DNA of 64,000 nt from Desulfovibrio aminophilus (GCF_023660105.1 NZ_JAMHGA010000012.1:124001-188000); one strand, 5' to 3'. Counted from the first letter of the stretch, positions 6,799 to 16,176 are shown. The notes: a model not told the origin generated them from the letters alone. Numbers and translations: made by a program.

Positions 6799-8796
6799 AT
6801 GGCGCGCATCATCTATGGGGTCTGGGACTCCCGGGTCCAGGACAATCGCGGCAAGGGCCTGTTCGAGATCCCGGAATCGGTGGAGCTGGCCGAATTCGAC
6901 GCCTTCAACCAGGGCAACCCCATCAAGGCCTTCGTGGGCGACCGGGGCTTCTTCGTCTTCGCCCCGGACACGAGCCTGCTGGACGCCCTGTCCCGCCACA
7001 TCGAGGCGGCGGCCAGAGAGTCCTGCGGCAAGTGCACGCCCTGCCGGGTGGGGCTGCACCTCATCCAGGAGAAGCTGGCCGCCCTGCGCGACGGCAAGGG
7101 CGGGCCGGAACTCCTGGAGGAGGCCGTGGAGTTGGCCCGTTTGGCCGCTTCCACCTCGCGCTGCAACCTGGGCCGCTCCAGCGCCGTGGCCCTGCTGGCC
7201 GCCGAGGAACACTTCCGCGACGTGCTCGAGGCCGAGATGGCGGCCGCGCCGCTGCCCGGGCAGTACGGGCTGGCCTACACCACGGCCCCCTGCGTGGAGG
7301 CCTGTCCGGCCAAGGTCAACGTGCCGCGCTACATAGACTACATCAAGGACGGCAAGCCCTCGCACTCCCTGGGCGTGATCCTGCAGAAGTACCCCATGGC
7401 CGCCACCTGCGGCCGGGTCTGCGTGCGCTTCTGCGAGCAGGCCTGCCGCCGGGGCCTGGTGGACGAGCCCGTGGGCATCAAGACCCTCAAGCGCTACGTG
7501 GCCGACCACGAGCACCATCTTTCCGAGCACTGGTTCACCCGCGACCTCATCGAGAAGGAGAAGCCGCCGCATCTCCGGGTGGCCGTGGTGGGGGCCGGTC
7601 CGGCGGGCATCTCCTGCGCCTACCACCTCCTGCTCAAGGGCTACCCAGTGGACGTGCTGGAGGCCCGCGAGGAGGCCGGGGGCATGGCCGCCTGCGGCAT
7701 CCCCAGCTACCGCCTGCCCAAGTCCGTGCTCAAGTCCGAGGTGCGCATCGTGGAGGACCTGGGCGGCCGCATCTTCTACAACCGCCGCATGGGCCGGGAC
7801 TTCACCCTCGACGATCTCTTCGGTCAGGGCTACAAGGCCGTGTTCCTGGCCCTGGGCTGCTCCACGGGACGCGCCCTGGGGGTCAAGGGCGAGCACTGCT
7901 CCCAGGGCTGCCGCTCGGGCGTGGACTTCCTGCTCGACGTGCACGACCACGTGGAGGGCCAGCGGCCCATGAGCCTGGCGGGCCGGACCGTGGTGGCCGT
8001 GGGCGGCGGCAACGTGGCCATGGACTGCGTGCGCTCGGCCCTGCGCCTGGGCGCCAAGGCCGTGCACCTGGTCTACCGTCGGGGTCGCGAGGAGATGCCC
8101 GCGGACCACGAGGAGATCGAGGCCGCCGAGCAGGAGGGCGTGATCTTCCATTTCCTGACAAACCCCACGCGGGTGCTCTCCGAGGACGGCCGGGTCATCG
8201 GCGTGGAGCTCATCGAGATGCGCCTGGTGGAGAACGACGGCCGGGGGCGGCGCGGGGTGGACCCCGTGCCCGGCACGGAACGCGTGCTGCCCTGCGACCT
8301 GCTCATCTCCGCCGTGGGCCAGCAGATGGACAGCGCCTCCATCAGCCCCGGCGACGGCGTGGTCATCGACAAGCGCGGCTGCCTGGAGACCGACCCCATG
8401 ACCCTGGCCACGGCCCGGCAGGGCGTGTTCGCGGGCGGCGACTGCGTGCTCGGCCCCTCGACCCTGATCCACGCCATGGCCAACGGCCTCAAGGCCTCCC
8501 GAGCCATCGACGACTACCTGACCCACGGCCGGGTGCGCTTCTTCGCCCGCAGCCGGATGCGCAAGCTCATCAACGATTTCATGGTCCGCTCGCACGAGTG
8601 GACGGACGCCCCGGTGAAGCACCTCTACCGCATCCGGGGCCAGGAACTGGACCCGGCCGAGCGCCGCGAGCTGTTCGAGGAGGTGGAGCGCCCCATAGGA
8701 CAGGAGGAGGCCTACCGCGAGGCCGGGCGCTGTCTGCGCTGCTACCGCATCTATTCCCTGGTCACGGAATCGCCCATCCCCCAGGGCAGCTACTAG
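6799..8796 (+). CDS. GltD-type flavoprotein with NuoF-like Fe-S domain, hydrogenase partner
   Basis: This 665-residue cytosolic electron-transfer subunit has three parts. Residues about 70-150 resemble the C-terminal 4Fe-4S domain of NuoF (ESCGKCTPCRVG and a later Cys). Residues about 160-250 form the two-cluster domain of glutamate synthase small subunits (cysteines in APCVEACPAK and RVCVRFCEQAC). The rest is a GltD/NfnB-like reductase with FAD motif VVGAGPAGIS, NAD(P)H motif VGGGNVAMDC and an FAD-closing GVFAGGDC. A final CLRCY near the C-terminus is another cysteine pair. The hydrogenase catalytic subunit begins ten bases later. Together they should exchange electrons between NAD(P)H and H2, possibly with ferredoxin. 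The open frame extends far upstream, but GAGGAAG precedes this ATG and homology starts here. Confidence 0.85.
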   Translation: MARIIYGVWDSRVQDNRGKGLFEIPESVELAEFDAFNQGNPIKAFVGDRGFFVFAPDTSLLDALSRHIEAAARESCGKCTPCRVGLHLIQEKLAALRDGKGGPELLEEAVELARLAASTSRCNLGRSSAVALLAAEEHFRDVLEAEMAAAPLPGQYGLAYTTAPCVEACPAKVNVPRYIDYIKDGKPSHSLGVILQKYPMAATCGRVCVRFCEQACRRGLVDEPVGIKTLKRYVADHEHHLSEHWFTRDLIEKEKPPHLRVAVVGAGPAGISCAYHLLLKGYPVDVLEAREEAGGMAACGIPSYRLPKSVLKSEVRIVEDLGGRIFYNRRMGRDFTLDDLFGQGYKAVFLALGCSTGRALGVKGEHCSQGCRSGVDFLLDVHDHVEGQRPMSLAGRTVVAVGGGNVAMDCVRSALRLGAKAVHLVYRRGREEMPADHEEIEAAEQEGVIFHFLTNPTRVLSEDGRVIGVELIEMRLVENDGRGRRGVDPVPGTERVLPCDLLISAVGQQMDSASISPGDGVVIDKRGCLETDPMTLATARQGVFAGGDCVLGPSTLIHAMANGLKASRAIDDYLTHGRVRFFARSRMRKLINDFMVRSHEWTDAPVKHLYRIRGQELDPAERRELFEEVERPIGQEEAYREAGRCLRCYRIYSLVTESPIPQGSY

Positions 8797-8806
8797 GAGG
8801 ACGGCC

Positions 8807-10630
8807 ATGCGCGCGCACATCGACGGCAGGGAAGTGCTTTTCGAGGACGGCCAGAGCATCCTCGAGGCGGCCCGGAACAACGGCGTCTTCATCCCCACGC
8901 TCTGCGAACTGGCCGACATCAACCACACCCCCGGCACCTGCCGGGTCTGCCTGGTGGAGATGCGCCGGACCCCGGACGCCGCGCCGGTGGTCGTGACCTC
9001 CTGCAACACGCCTATGCAGGAGGACATGCTCGTGTCCACCAACACCAAGGAACTGCGGCGCATGCGGCGGCTCCAGGTGGAGCTGCTCCTGGCCGACCAC
9101 GACCAGGACTGCGCCTCCTGCGCCCGGCGGGGCGACTGCGAGCTGCTCGACCTGGCCCGGGTGGTGGGCATCGAGCGGGAGCGCCCGGGCCTGGAACAGC
9201 CCGGCGGCGGACGCACCCGCAACCTGGCCGCCACGGCCGTGACCCGCGACATGGGCAAGTGCGTGCGCTGCCTGCGCTGTCTGGCCGTGTGCCGCAACGT
9301 CCAGGGCGTGGACGCCCTGGTGGTGGCCGGGGAGGGGCTGACCTGCGAGATCAACCTGCGCGACGGCCAGAGCCGCCCGGAACCCGGCTGCGTGTCCTGC
9401 GGCCAGTGCACCCTGGTCTGCCCGGTGGGGGCCCTGTCGGCCAAGGACGACACGGGCCGCGCGGCGGACATGCTGGCCGACCCGGACACCGTGGTCGTGG
9501 CCCAGTTCGCCCCGGCCGTGCGCGTGGGCCTGGGCGAGGAGTTCGGCCTCGCGCCGGGGGCCAACGTGGAGGGCCGGATCATCTCCGCCCTGCGGGCTCT
9601 GGGCGCGGACGTGGTCCTGGACACCAATTTCGCCGCCGACCTGGTCATCATGGAGGAGGGCGCCGAGCTGCTCGGCCGCCTGCAAGGGAGCGGACCGCTG
9701 CCCCTGTTCACTTCCTGTTGCCCGGCCTGGATCAATTTCGCCGAGACCCGGCATCCCGAACTGCTGCCGCGCATCTCCAGCACCCGTTCGCCCCAGCAGT
9801 GCCTGGGCGCGCTGGCCAAGACCTATCTGGCCCGCAACCTGGGCCTGGGCCGCGAGCGCGTGCGGGTGCTCTCGATCATGCCCTGCACGGCCAAGAAGGA
9901 CGAGGCCGTGCGCCCCGCGCTCTTCACGGACGGCACGCCGGACGTGGACGTGGTCCTGACCACCCGGGAGTTCGCCGAGCTCATGCGCATGCGCGGCCTG
10001 GACCTGAACCGCCTGCCCGAATCCGGCTTCGACAACCCGCTCATGGGGGCCTATTCCGGAGCCGGGGCCATCTTCGGCACCACCGGCGGGGTCATGGAGG
10101 CGGCCGTGCGCACGGTCTACCACGTGCTCAACGGCCGGGAACTGGAGACCATCGAACTGGCCCCGTTGCGGGGCTATGAGAACGTCCGCGAGGCCGTGCT
10201 CGACCTGGGCCCCGAGGGAGGCAGCCTGAAGGTGGCCGTGGTCCACGGCCTGAAGGGCGCCGCGCGCATGGTCGAGGATGTGCTGGCCGGACGCTCGGAC
10301 CATGCCTTCATCGAGGTCATGGCCTGCCCGGGCGGGTGTATGGACGGCGGCGGCCAACCGCGCGTGAAGCGGGCCTACCAGCCCCACGCCCAGGCCCGGC
10401 GGCAGGCCCTGTTCGCCATAGACCGGGGCTGCGGGGTGCGCCAGTCGCACAACAATCCGTTCATCAAGAAGCTCTACGAGGACTTCCTCGAACGGCCCAA
10501 CTCCCACTTGGCCCACGAACTGCTGCACACCGGCTACGCGGACCGCCGCCGGGAGCGCTACTACACCATGAAGGAAATCTGGCGGGAGATCACCCTGGGC
10601 ACCAGGGTGCACGGGCAGAACGACCACTAG
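8807..10630 (+). CDS. [FeFe] hydrogenase catalytic subunit, group A
   Basis: This 607-residue enzyme interconverts protons and H2. The N-terminus has a 2Fe-2S domain (Cys33, 45, 48, 66), then a His/Cys cluster site (HDQDCASCARRGDC), then two 4Fe-4S sites (CVRCLRCLAVC and CVSCGQCTLVCP). All three H-cluster motifs are intact: TSCCPAW near residue 302, MPCTAKKDE near 360 and MACPGGCMDGGGQP near 507. The C-terminal small-subunit-like segment is present, ending with YTMKEIWREI. No Tat signal is seen, so it is cytosolic, unlike periplasmic Hyd of Desulfovibrio. AGGAGG precedes the ATG. It is paired with the flavoprotein instead of the usual HndA/B/C set. A strong hairpin follows. Confidence 0.95.
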   Translation: MRAHIDGREVLFEDGQSILEAARNNGVFIPTLCELADINHTPGTCRVCLVEMRRTPDAAPVVVTSCNTPMQEDMLVSTNTKELRRMRRLQVELLLADHDQDCASCARRGDCELLDLARVVGIERERPGLEQPGGGRTRNLAATAVTRDMGKCVRCLRCLAVCRNVQGVDALVVAGEGLTCEINLRDGQSRPEPGCVSCGQCTLVCPVGALSAKDDTGRAADMLADPDTVVVAQFAPAVRVGLGEEFGLAPGANVEGRIISALRALGADVVLDTNFAADLVIMEEGAELLGRLQGSGPLPLFTSCCPAWINFAETRHPELLPRISSTRSPQQCLGALAKTYLARNLGLGRERVRVLSIMPCTAKKDEAVRPALFTDGTPDVDVVLTTREFAELMRMRGLDLNRLPESGFDNPLMGAYSGAGAIFGTTGGVMEAAVRTVYHVLNGRELETIELAPLRGYENVREAVLDLGPEGGSLKVAVVHGLKGAARMVEDVLAGRSDHAFIEVMACPGGCMDGGGQPRVKRAYQPHAQARRQALFAIDRGCGVRQSHNNPFIKKLYEDFLERPNSHLAHELLHTGYADRRRERYYTMKEIWREITLGTRVHGQNDH

Positions 10631-10649
10631 CCACCGCGCGGCATGATAC

Positions 10650-10685
10650 GCGGGCCCCGGGCGCCAACAGGCGTCCGGGGCCCGC
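10650..10685. terminator. Strong GC hairpin after the hydrogenase
   Basis: Arms at 10650-10665 and 10670-10685 form a 16-pair stem with one G-U pair around loop AACA, starting 20 bases after the hydrogenase stop. No T tract follows, so it may be a terminator that needs help or an mRNA-stabilising 3' structure. Confidence 0.65.
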
Positions 10686-10760
10686 GCCGTGTTCAGGGAC
10701 CACGGTCGGGCTTCCCATGCCCCCGGGTTCCGGTGTAGGACGAGTGTCTGGAGCACACGC

Positions 10761-12602
10761 ATGGGACATCGCAATCTGCGCGCCTGTCTGGACGACCTGG
10801 AACGGGTGGGCCAGCTCAGGCGCATCGACGTGGAAGTGGACGCCCGGCTGCTGGCCGGAGCCATCCAGCGCCGCGTCTTCCAGGCCCGGGGCCCGGCCCT
10901 GCTGTTCACCCGCGTGAAGGACTGCGCCTTCCCCATGGCCGCCAACCTGTTCGGCACCCTGGAACGCGCGCACTTCATCTTCCGGGACACCCTGCGGACC
11001 CTGGAGAACCTGTTCCGGCTCAAGATCGATCCCCTGGAAGGGCTGAAGCACCCTCTGAAATACCTGGGGGCCCCCAGGGCGCTCTGGCACACCCAGCCGC
11101 GCCGGGTGGCCTCTGGTCCGATCCTGGAGTGCGGAACCACCATCTCCAGCCTGCCGCGACTCGTGTCCTGGCCCAACGACGGCGGACCCTACGTCACGCT
11201 GCCCCAGGTCTACACCGAGAACCCGGCCCGCCCGGGCTTCCGCGACTCCAACCTGGGCATGTACCGGGTCCAGCTCTCCGGCAACCGCTACCGCGAGGAC
11301 GAGGAGGTGGGCCTGCACTATCAGATCCACCGGGGCATCGGCCCGCACCATGCCGAGGCCATCCGCCGGGGCGAACCCCTGCGCGTGAACGTCTTCGTGG
11401 GCGGCCCTCCGGCCATGGCCCTGGCGGCAGTCATGCCCCTGCCCGAGGGATTGCCCGAGTTGTTCTTCGCCGGGGTGCTGGCCGGGCACCGCATCCCCAT
11501 GGTCACGCCCGAGGGCTGCCTGCCCATCCCCTCGGAGGCCGATTTCTGCATCTGCGGCAGCGTGGACCCGGACTGGCAGCTGCCCGAGGGGCCCTTCGGC
11601 GACCACCTGGGCTACTACAGCCTGGCCCACGACTTCCCGGTGATGCGCGTGGACAGGGTCCTGCACCGCAAGGACGCGGTCTGGCCCTTCACCACCGTGG
11701 GCCGCCCGCCCCAGGAGGACACGGTCTTCGGGACCTTCATCCACGAGCTGACCGGCGCGCTGGTGCCCACGGTCTTCTCCGGGGTCCACGAGGTCCACGC
11801 CGTGGACGCCGCCGGGGTCCACCCGCTGCTCCTGGCCGTGGGCAGCGAGCGCTACGTGCCCTATGCCCGCGACCGCCAGCCCCAGGAACTCCTGACCTGC
11901 GCCATGAACCTTTTGGGCGCCACCCAGACCTCGCTGTCCAAGTATGTGCTCATCGCCGCCCGCGAGGACGACGACCGGCTCTCGGCCAAGGACATCCCGG
12001 GATTCTTCCGGCACCTCCTGGAGCGCCTGGACCTGACCCGCGACCTGCACTTCATCACCCGCACCACCATGGACACCCTGGACTATTCCGGCATCAGCCT
12101 GAACCAGGGTTCCAAGGCGATCCTGGCCGCGGCGGGCAGATCCCGGCGCACGCTGTCCGCCAGGCTGGAGCGGGAGCTGCCCCTGCCTGAGGGCTTCGGC
12201 GGGGTCCGGGTCCAGTCCCCGGGCATCCTGGTGCTCCATGGACCGCCCCACGACCGCGGGCGCGACAGCCAGGACCCCCGGCTGGAGGAGCTTTGCCGAG
12301 CCCTGGAGCAGGCCGGAGACCTCTCCGGCTTCCCGCTGGTGGTCCTGGCCGACGACGCGGCCTTCACCGCCGCCTCCTGGGAGAATTTCCTCTGGGTCGC
12401 CTTCACCCGCTCGGACCCGGCCACGGACCTCTACGGAGTCCGCGCCTTCACGCATTGCAAGCATTGGGGCTGTGACGGCCCCCTGGTCATGGACGCCCGG
12501 CTCAAGACCTATCACGCCCCGCCGCTGGCGTCCGACCCGGAGGTGGAGCGGCGCGTGGACGAGCTGGGGGCCCCCGGAGGGCCGCTGCACGGCATCATCT
12601 AG
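10761..12602 (+). CDS. UbiD-family prFMN-dependent decarboxylase
   Basis: This 613-residue protein belongs to the UbiD superfamily, which uses prenylated FMN to decarboxylate aromatic or unsaturated acids. Seen: GMYRVQ, VNVFVGGPP, and the signature PEGPFGDHLGYYS, which carries the catalytic acidic residue and cofactor/metal contacts. In anaerobes without ubiquinone such genes usually serve menaquinone synthesis by the futalosine route, but other substrates are possible. The length is greater than E. coli UbiD (about 497) and fits the longer MqnL-like or archaeal-type members. GGAG lies upstream of the chosen ATG. The next gene starts 11 bases after the stop. Confidence 0.85.
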   Translation: MGHRNLRACLDDLERVGQLRRIDVEVDARLLAGAIQRRVFQARGPALLFTRVKDCAFPMAANLFGTLERAHFIFRDTLRTLENLFRLKIDPLEGLKHPLKYLGAPRALWHTQPRRVASGPILECGTTISSLPRLVSWPNDGGPYVTLPQVYTENPARPGFRDSNLGMYRVQLSGNRYREDEEVGLHYQIHRGIGPHHAEAIRRGEPLRVNVFVGGPPAMALAAVMPLPEGLPELFFAGVLAGHRIPMVTPEGCLPIPSEADFCICGSVDPDWQLPEGPFGDHLGYYSLAHDFPVMRVDRVLHRKDAVWPFTTVGRPPQEDTVFGTFIHELTGALVPTVFSGVHEVHAVDAAGVHPLLLAVGSERYVPYARDRQPQELLTCAMNLLGATQTSLSKYVLIAAREDDDRLSAKDIPGFFRHLLERLDLTRDLHFITRTTMDTLDYSGISLNQGSKAILAAAGRSRRTLSARLERELPLPEGFGGVRVQSPGILVLHGPPHDRGRDSQDPRLEELCRALEQAGDLSGFPLVVLADDAAFTAASWENFLWVAFTRSDPATDLYGVRAFTHCKHWGCDGPLVMDARLKTYHAPPLASDPEVERRVDELGAPGGPLHGII

Positions 12603-12613
12603 CGAGGAACGAC

Positions 12614-13120
12614 ATGGACCGCCGAGTCATCGAACGACTGAGGGAGGCTTTCGCCCTGGACCTCTATGAAACCGTGCGCGCCGCCCGCCAGGTGCGGGGC
12701 GAGAAGGTCTTCCGCCACACCCTCTACGAGGACGGCGAGGCCGTGTTCTGCGGTTTCTATCCCAAGGCCGAGCTGCTGGAATTCCCGGGCGTGGACGAGG
12801 AGTTCGTCTCCCGCCTGTCCACCTTCAACCTCCTGGGCGTGATCACCGACGGGGCCACCCGCCTGGACCTCTTTCTTCTGGCCGGGCGGAACAAGCCCTT
12901 CACCTCGGCGGAATCGCACAAGGACATCGCCAAGCTCCTGCGCGAGCCCGAGCTGGCCCGCTTCCTGGACGCCTATTTCAAGCTGCGCGACGCCTCCCTG
13001 GACATCTACACCATGACCCTGGAGCAGTTCATGGACGCGGTGGCCGACGAAGTGGCCCGGAACACGCCCATCGCCGAATTGCAGCGCGTGGACATGCTCC
13101 TGGGAGAGAAGGGGGAGTAA
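12614..13120 (+). CDS. Conserved-looking protein of unknown function
   Basis: This 168-residue protein has no motif I recognise. It appears soluble, mixed alpha/beta, with no signal peptide or membrane segment. The N-terminus is a helix (IERLREAFALDLYETVRAAR). The middle contains SRLSTFNLLGVITDGATRLDLFLLAGRN and the C-terminal half is helical. It begins 11 bases after the UbiD stop with GAGGAA upstream and ends four bases before the M48 protease, so it sits inside an apparent operon. Codon use matches the neighbours. Confidence 0.75.
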   Translation: MDRRVIERLREAFALDLYETVRAARQVRGEKVFRHTLYEDGEAVFCGFYPKAELLEFPGVDEEFVSRLSTFNLLGVITDGATRLDLFLLAGRNKPFTSAESHKDIAKLLREPELARFLDAYFKLRDASLDIYTMTLEQFMDAVADEVARNTPIAELQRVDMLLGEKGE

Positions 13121-13124
13121 GGCC

Positions 13125-14456
13125 GTGCGGCGACGGAAACTTTCGGGGAATATGGCCGGCGGCATGAGCCGCCGCGACTTTCTGCGCCTGGGCGGGATCG
13201 CCGCCGCCGGGCTGCTGGCGGGCTGCGCCGTGAATCCCGTCACCGGCCGGTCGCAGCTCATGCTCATCGGCAAGGACGACGAGGTCCAGATCGACCGGCA
13301 GTACGCCCCCCGCCAGTATTCCAACGACTACGGCGTGGCCCGGGACAAGGCCCTGAACGCCTATGTGAACTCCGTGGGCCAGGCCCTGTCCGCCCGCTCC
13401 CACCGGCCGGACATGCCCTACGCCTACCAGGTGGTCAACGCCACCTACGTCAACGCCTACGCCTTTCCGGGCGGGAGCATCGTCTGCACCCGGGGCATCC
13501 TCGTGGGCCTGCGCAACGAGGCCCAGCTGGCGGCCTTGCTGGGGCACGAGACCGGGCACGTGAACGCCCGGCACACGGCCGCGCGCATGAGCCAGGGCGC
13601 CCTGGCCCAGCTTTTGTTGGGCGGGGCCGGGGCCGTCGCCGGGGGCGGGGCCCTGGGCCAGGTGGTCCAGGGGCTCGGGGGACTCGGCATGAGCGCCATG
13701 CTGGCCAGCTACAGCCGCGACGACGAGCGCCAGGCCGACGAACTGGGCATGGAGTACATGGTGCGGGCGGGCTACAACCCCTGGGGCGAGGTCCAGCTCA
13801 TGGAATTCCTCATGGCCCAGCACAAGGCTCGGCCGAGCGCCCTGGAAACCCTCTTCGCCACCCACCCCATGAGCGAGGAGCGCCGGGCCGACGCGATCCA
13901 GCGGGCCGAGACCCAGTACGCCCAGGCGCGCGACCTGCCGTTCCTGGAAGCCCGCTACATGGACAATACAGCCTCCCTGCGGAAACAGGCCGGAGCCATC
14001 CGGGCCATGCAGGACGGCGACAAGTACATGGCCAAGAAGAACTACGGCGAGGCGGCCCAGGCCTATGACGCGGCCCTGGCCGCGGAACCTGGCGATTACG
14101 CCGGGCTGCTCATGATGGCCAAGTGCCAGGCGGCCATGGAGCGCTGGGCCGATGCGCGCCAGTTCGCGCGTCTGGCCCGTCAGAGCTATCCCGGCGAGGC
14201 CCAGGCCGTGCTGGTGGGCGGACAGATCGCCCTGGCCTCGGGCGAATATGAGCAGGCCTATGTGGATTTCGGGGAATACGACCGGATTTTCCCGGGCAAC
14301 AACGGGCTGAATTTCCTGCGCGGCTACTGCCGCGAGAAGCAGGGCCGCTTCCGCGACGCGGCCACCCTGTACAAGCGCTACCTGCGCAACGGCGGCTCCG
14401 GCCAGCAGGCCCAGTACGCCTACAGCAGGCTCGTGCAGTGGGGCTATGCGCGCTGA
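13125..14456 (+). CDS. M48 metalloprotease lipoprotein with TPR tail (BepA-like)
   Basis: This 443-residue envelope protease is probably involved in outer-membrane quality control. A twin-arginine signal (SRRDFLRLGG) runs into a lipobox (LLAGC), predicting Tat export and lipid attachment. Residues about 70-250 are the M48 domain with the zinc-binding HETGH and a downstream DDERQADELG supplying the third ligand. The last 150 residues form TPR-like helices (AAQAYDAALAAEPGDYAGLL and repeats). Start: GTG with GGGGGAG seven bases upstream; ATGs at 13152 and 13164 are in-frame alternatives nearer the RR motif. The stop overlaps the convergent Hpt gene by 13 bases. Confidence 0.88.
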   Translation: MRRRKLSGNMAGGMSRRDFLRLGGIAAAGLLAGCAVNPVTGRSQLMLIGKDDEVQIDRQYAPRQYSNDYGVARDKALNAYVNSVGQALSARSHRPDMPYAYQVVNATYVNAYAFPGGSIVCTRGILVGLRNEAQLAALLGHETGHVNARHTAARMSQGALAQLLLGGAGAVAGGGALGQVVQGLGGLGMSAMLASYSRDDERQADELGMEYMVRAGYNPWGEVQLMEFLMAQHKARPSALETLFATHPMSEERRADAIQRAETQYAQARDLPFLEARYMDNTASLRKQAGAIRAMQDGDKYMAKKNYGEAAQAYDAALAAEPGDYAGLLMMAKCQAAMERWADARQFARLARQSYPGEAQAVLVGGQIALASGEYEQAYVDFGEYDRIFPGNNGLNFLRGYCREKQGRFRDAATLYKRYLRNGGSGQQAQYAYSRLVQWGYAR

Positions 14457-14851
14457 GCCCCGGCGCGCAGTCCGGCGACCCTGCCCAGACGCTCCAGCAG
14501 CTCCGAGACGTCGCGGGATTCGCTCTCCTCGACGTCCTCCACCATGTCGCGCATGGCGTCCAGCCCTTCCAGCAGGATGGAGATGATGCGGCCGGTGGGA
14601 GCCAGCTCCCGCTTGCGCATGCGCTCCAGGATGTTCTCCAACTTGTGGGCCAGGCCCTCGATGTTGCGCAGGTGGAGCAGGTTGGCCCCGGCCTTGACCG
14701 AGTGGGCTTCGCGGAAAATGCCGTGGATCATGGCCTCGTCCGCGTCGCGGCCTTCCCTTTCCAGGGCCAGCAGGCCGCGTTCGATGGACGCCAAGCGTTC
14801 CCGGCTTTCCTCCACGAAGATGTCGAGGACGTCGTCGCCGTGCGTCGTCAT
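14444..14851 (-). CDS. Histidine phosphotransfer (Hpt) domain protein
   Basis: This 135-residue, all-helical protein carries the Hpt signature: IFREAHSVKAGANLL, in which the His of REAHSVKAG is the phospho-accepting residue, near residue 50. The following NIEGLAHKLENILERMR resembles the second helix of the CheA P1 domain. It should relay phosphate between a hybrid histidine kinase and a response regulator, but no such partner is nearby. GGAGAG precedes the ATG. It is a stand-alone gene whose end overlaps the protease gene, and its promoter should lie in the 14852-15093 gap shared with the divergent dioxygenase. Confidence 0.88.
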   Translation of the reverse strand: MTTHGDDVLDIFVEESRERLASIERGLLALEREGRDADEAMIHGIFREAHSVKAGANLLHLRNIEGLAHKLENILERMRKRELAPTGRIISILLEGLDAMRDMVEDVEESESRDVSELLERLGRVAGLRAGAQRA

Positions 14852-15093
14852 GTCGGGTTCTCTCCAGGTGCTCGGGACATGGCTGCCTTCCTGTGGTATG
14901 CTTATCCGTCAACGGCACACCGCGTCAATGAGACCCGGCGGGCCGCATGACCCGGGGTGGGCGTTAGAAAGATCGCGGCGCGTCGCTGATTGTCTTGACG
15001 CCGGTTCCTCCGCCATGCACCTTGCTCCGATGGGGCCCGCCGAAGGGGTTTTGTTTCGCAGCCACAGGGGCGTCGGCCCCGGGGAGTCCTGCC

Positions 15094-16176
15094 ATGTCCA
15101 CGTTCCGCAATGACGACGACACGCTGCGCGCGGGTGCGGAGGAAGTTCTGAAGGAACGCCGCCGCCTGGGCCTGGAAGGGCTGGTCGGCGGCCTGGAGGC
15201 CGTGAGCATTCGCGTGGAGCCCGGCGATCTGGTTCCGGCCGCCCGGGAGTTCCTGGAACGGACCGGCCACGCCTTGGCCGACGCCTTCGATCAGGCCGGG
15301 GAGCGCTGCTGCCTGTTGCGCCTGCCCGGCTCGGCCGACGTGATCCTGCGCGCGGGCCCGCTCCGGGACAATCCCTTCCGTTCCTACAACTACGGCCCCA
15401 AGTCCGGGCACCTGCCCGACACCCGGCTGGAGACCTTCATCTTCCGTTGCGGGGACGTGCGCCGCTACGCGGCGATCCAGAAAGAGCGCGGAGTGGCGTT
15501 CCTGACCCCGGAACCTCTGGAGACATCGGCCTTTCTGTTCATCCAGACCAGGCCCTCGGCGTATACCGGGAATTCCATCGGGCTGGTGCAGTGGAAGGGA
15601 ACCCCCGGCCGGTATCGCGGCGACGGCTGCGCGGACCTGGATCTGCCCCTGGAGAAGCCGGACAAGGCGCACCTCAAGGACATCCTCGAACTGGACCACA
15701 CGGCCACCCGGGTCCATGCCCGGGATCGCGATCCGGCCATCCTGGAGTTCATGGGCCTGACCGGCTATCATTTTGATTTCGCGGTCCACGTGGAGTCGCT
15801 CAACTCCATCACCAACGTGGCCCGCATGCCCGGCGGCGGCTTCGCCATGGTCTTCACCTCCGGCATCGAGCCCTATTCCGAGGACGGTTCGTCCGGGCCC
15901 ACCGAGCAGTACATCCACAACTACGGCCGCCGGGTGCACCACATGGCCTTCCATTGCCGCGACATCCGTCCGGTGTTCTCGGCCCTCAAGGCCGACGGCA
16001 TGGAATTTCTCTCGGAGCTGGTGGGCTCGCCCGGGGAGGGCCTCAGACAGACCTTTTCCCGGCCCTCGAAGCGGACGCTCCTGGTCAACGAATACATCGA
16101 ACGCTACGACGGATTCGATGGGTTTTTCACGAAAAGCAACGTGACGCTCTTGACCAAGGCCACGGAAAACCAGTAG
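15094..16176 (+). CDS. 4-Hydroxyphenylpyruvate dioxygenase-like protein (VOC fold)
   Basis: This 360-residue protein resembles HPPD/HmaS, Fe(II) enzymes that oxidise 4-hydroxyphenylpyruvate with O2. The facial triad is visible: His in LELDHTATRV, His in RVHHMAFHC and Glu in NEYIERYDGFDGF. The C-terminal YDGFDGFFTKSN corresponds to the conserved DG.DGFF helix of HPPD. The family length is about 350-380, so it looks complete. GGGGAG precedes the ATG. An O2-dependent enzyme is unexpected in a strict anaerobe; it could act during aerobic exposure or have another substrate. No other tyrosine catabolic genes are adjacent. Confidence 0.75.
   Translation: MSTFRNDDDTLRAGAEEVLKERRRLGLEGLVGGLEAVSIRVEPGDLVPAAREFLERTGHALADAFDQAGERCCLLRLPGSADVILRAGPLRDNPFRSYNYGPKSGHLPDTRLETFIFRCGDVRRYAAIQKERGVAFLTPEPLETSAFLFIQTRPSAYTGNSIGLVQWKGTPGRYRGDGCADLDLPLEKPDKAHLKDILELDHTATRVHARDRDPAILEFMGLTGYHFDFAVHVESLNSITNVARMPGGGFAMVFTSGIEPYSEDGSSGPTEQYIHNYGRRVHHMAFHCRDIRPVFSALKADGMEFLSELVGSPGEGLRQTFSRPSKRTLLVNEYIERYDGFDGFFTKSNVTLLTKATENQ

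Noticed and set aside
6751-9819. Very long open frame on the minus strand across the hydrogenase genes
   Set aside because: It is antisense to two genes with clear motifs, its translation is His/Gly/Ala-rich low complexity and it has no domain. Such frames arise from GC-rich codon bias.
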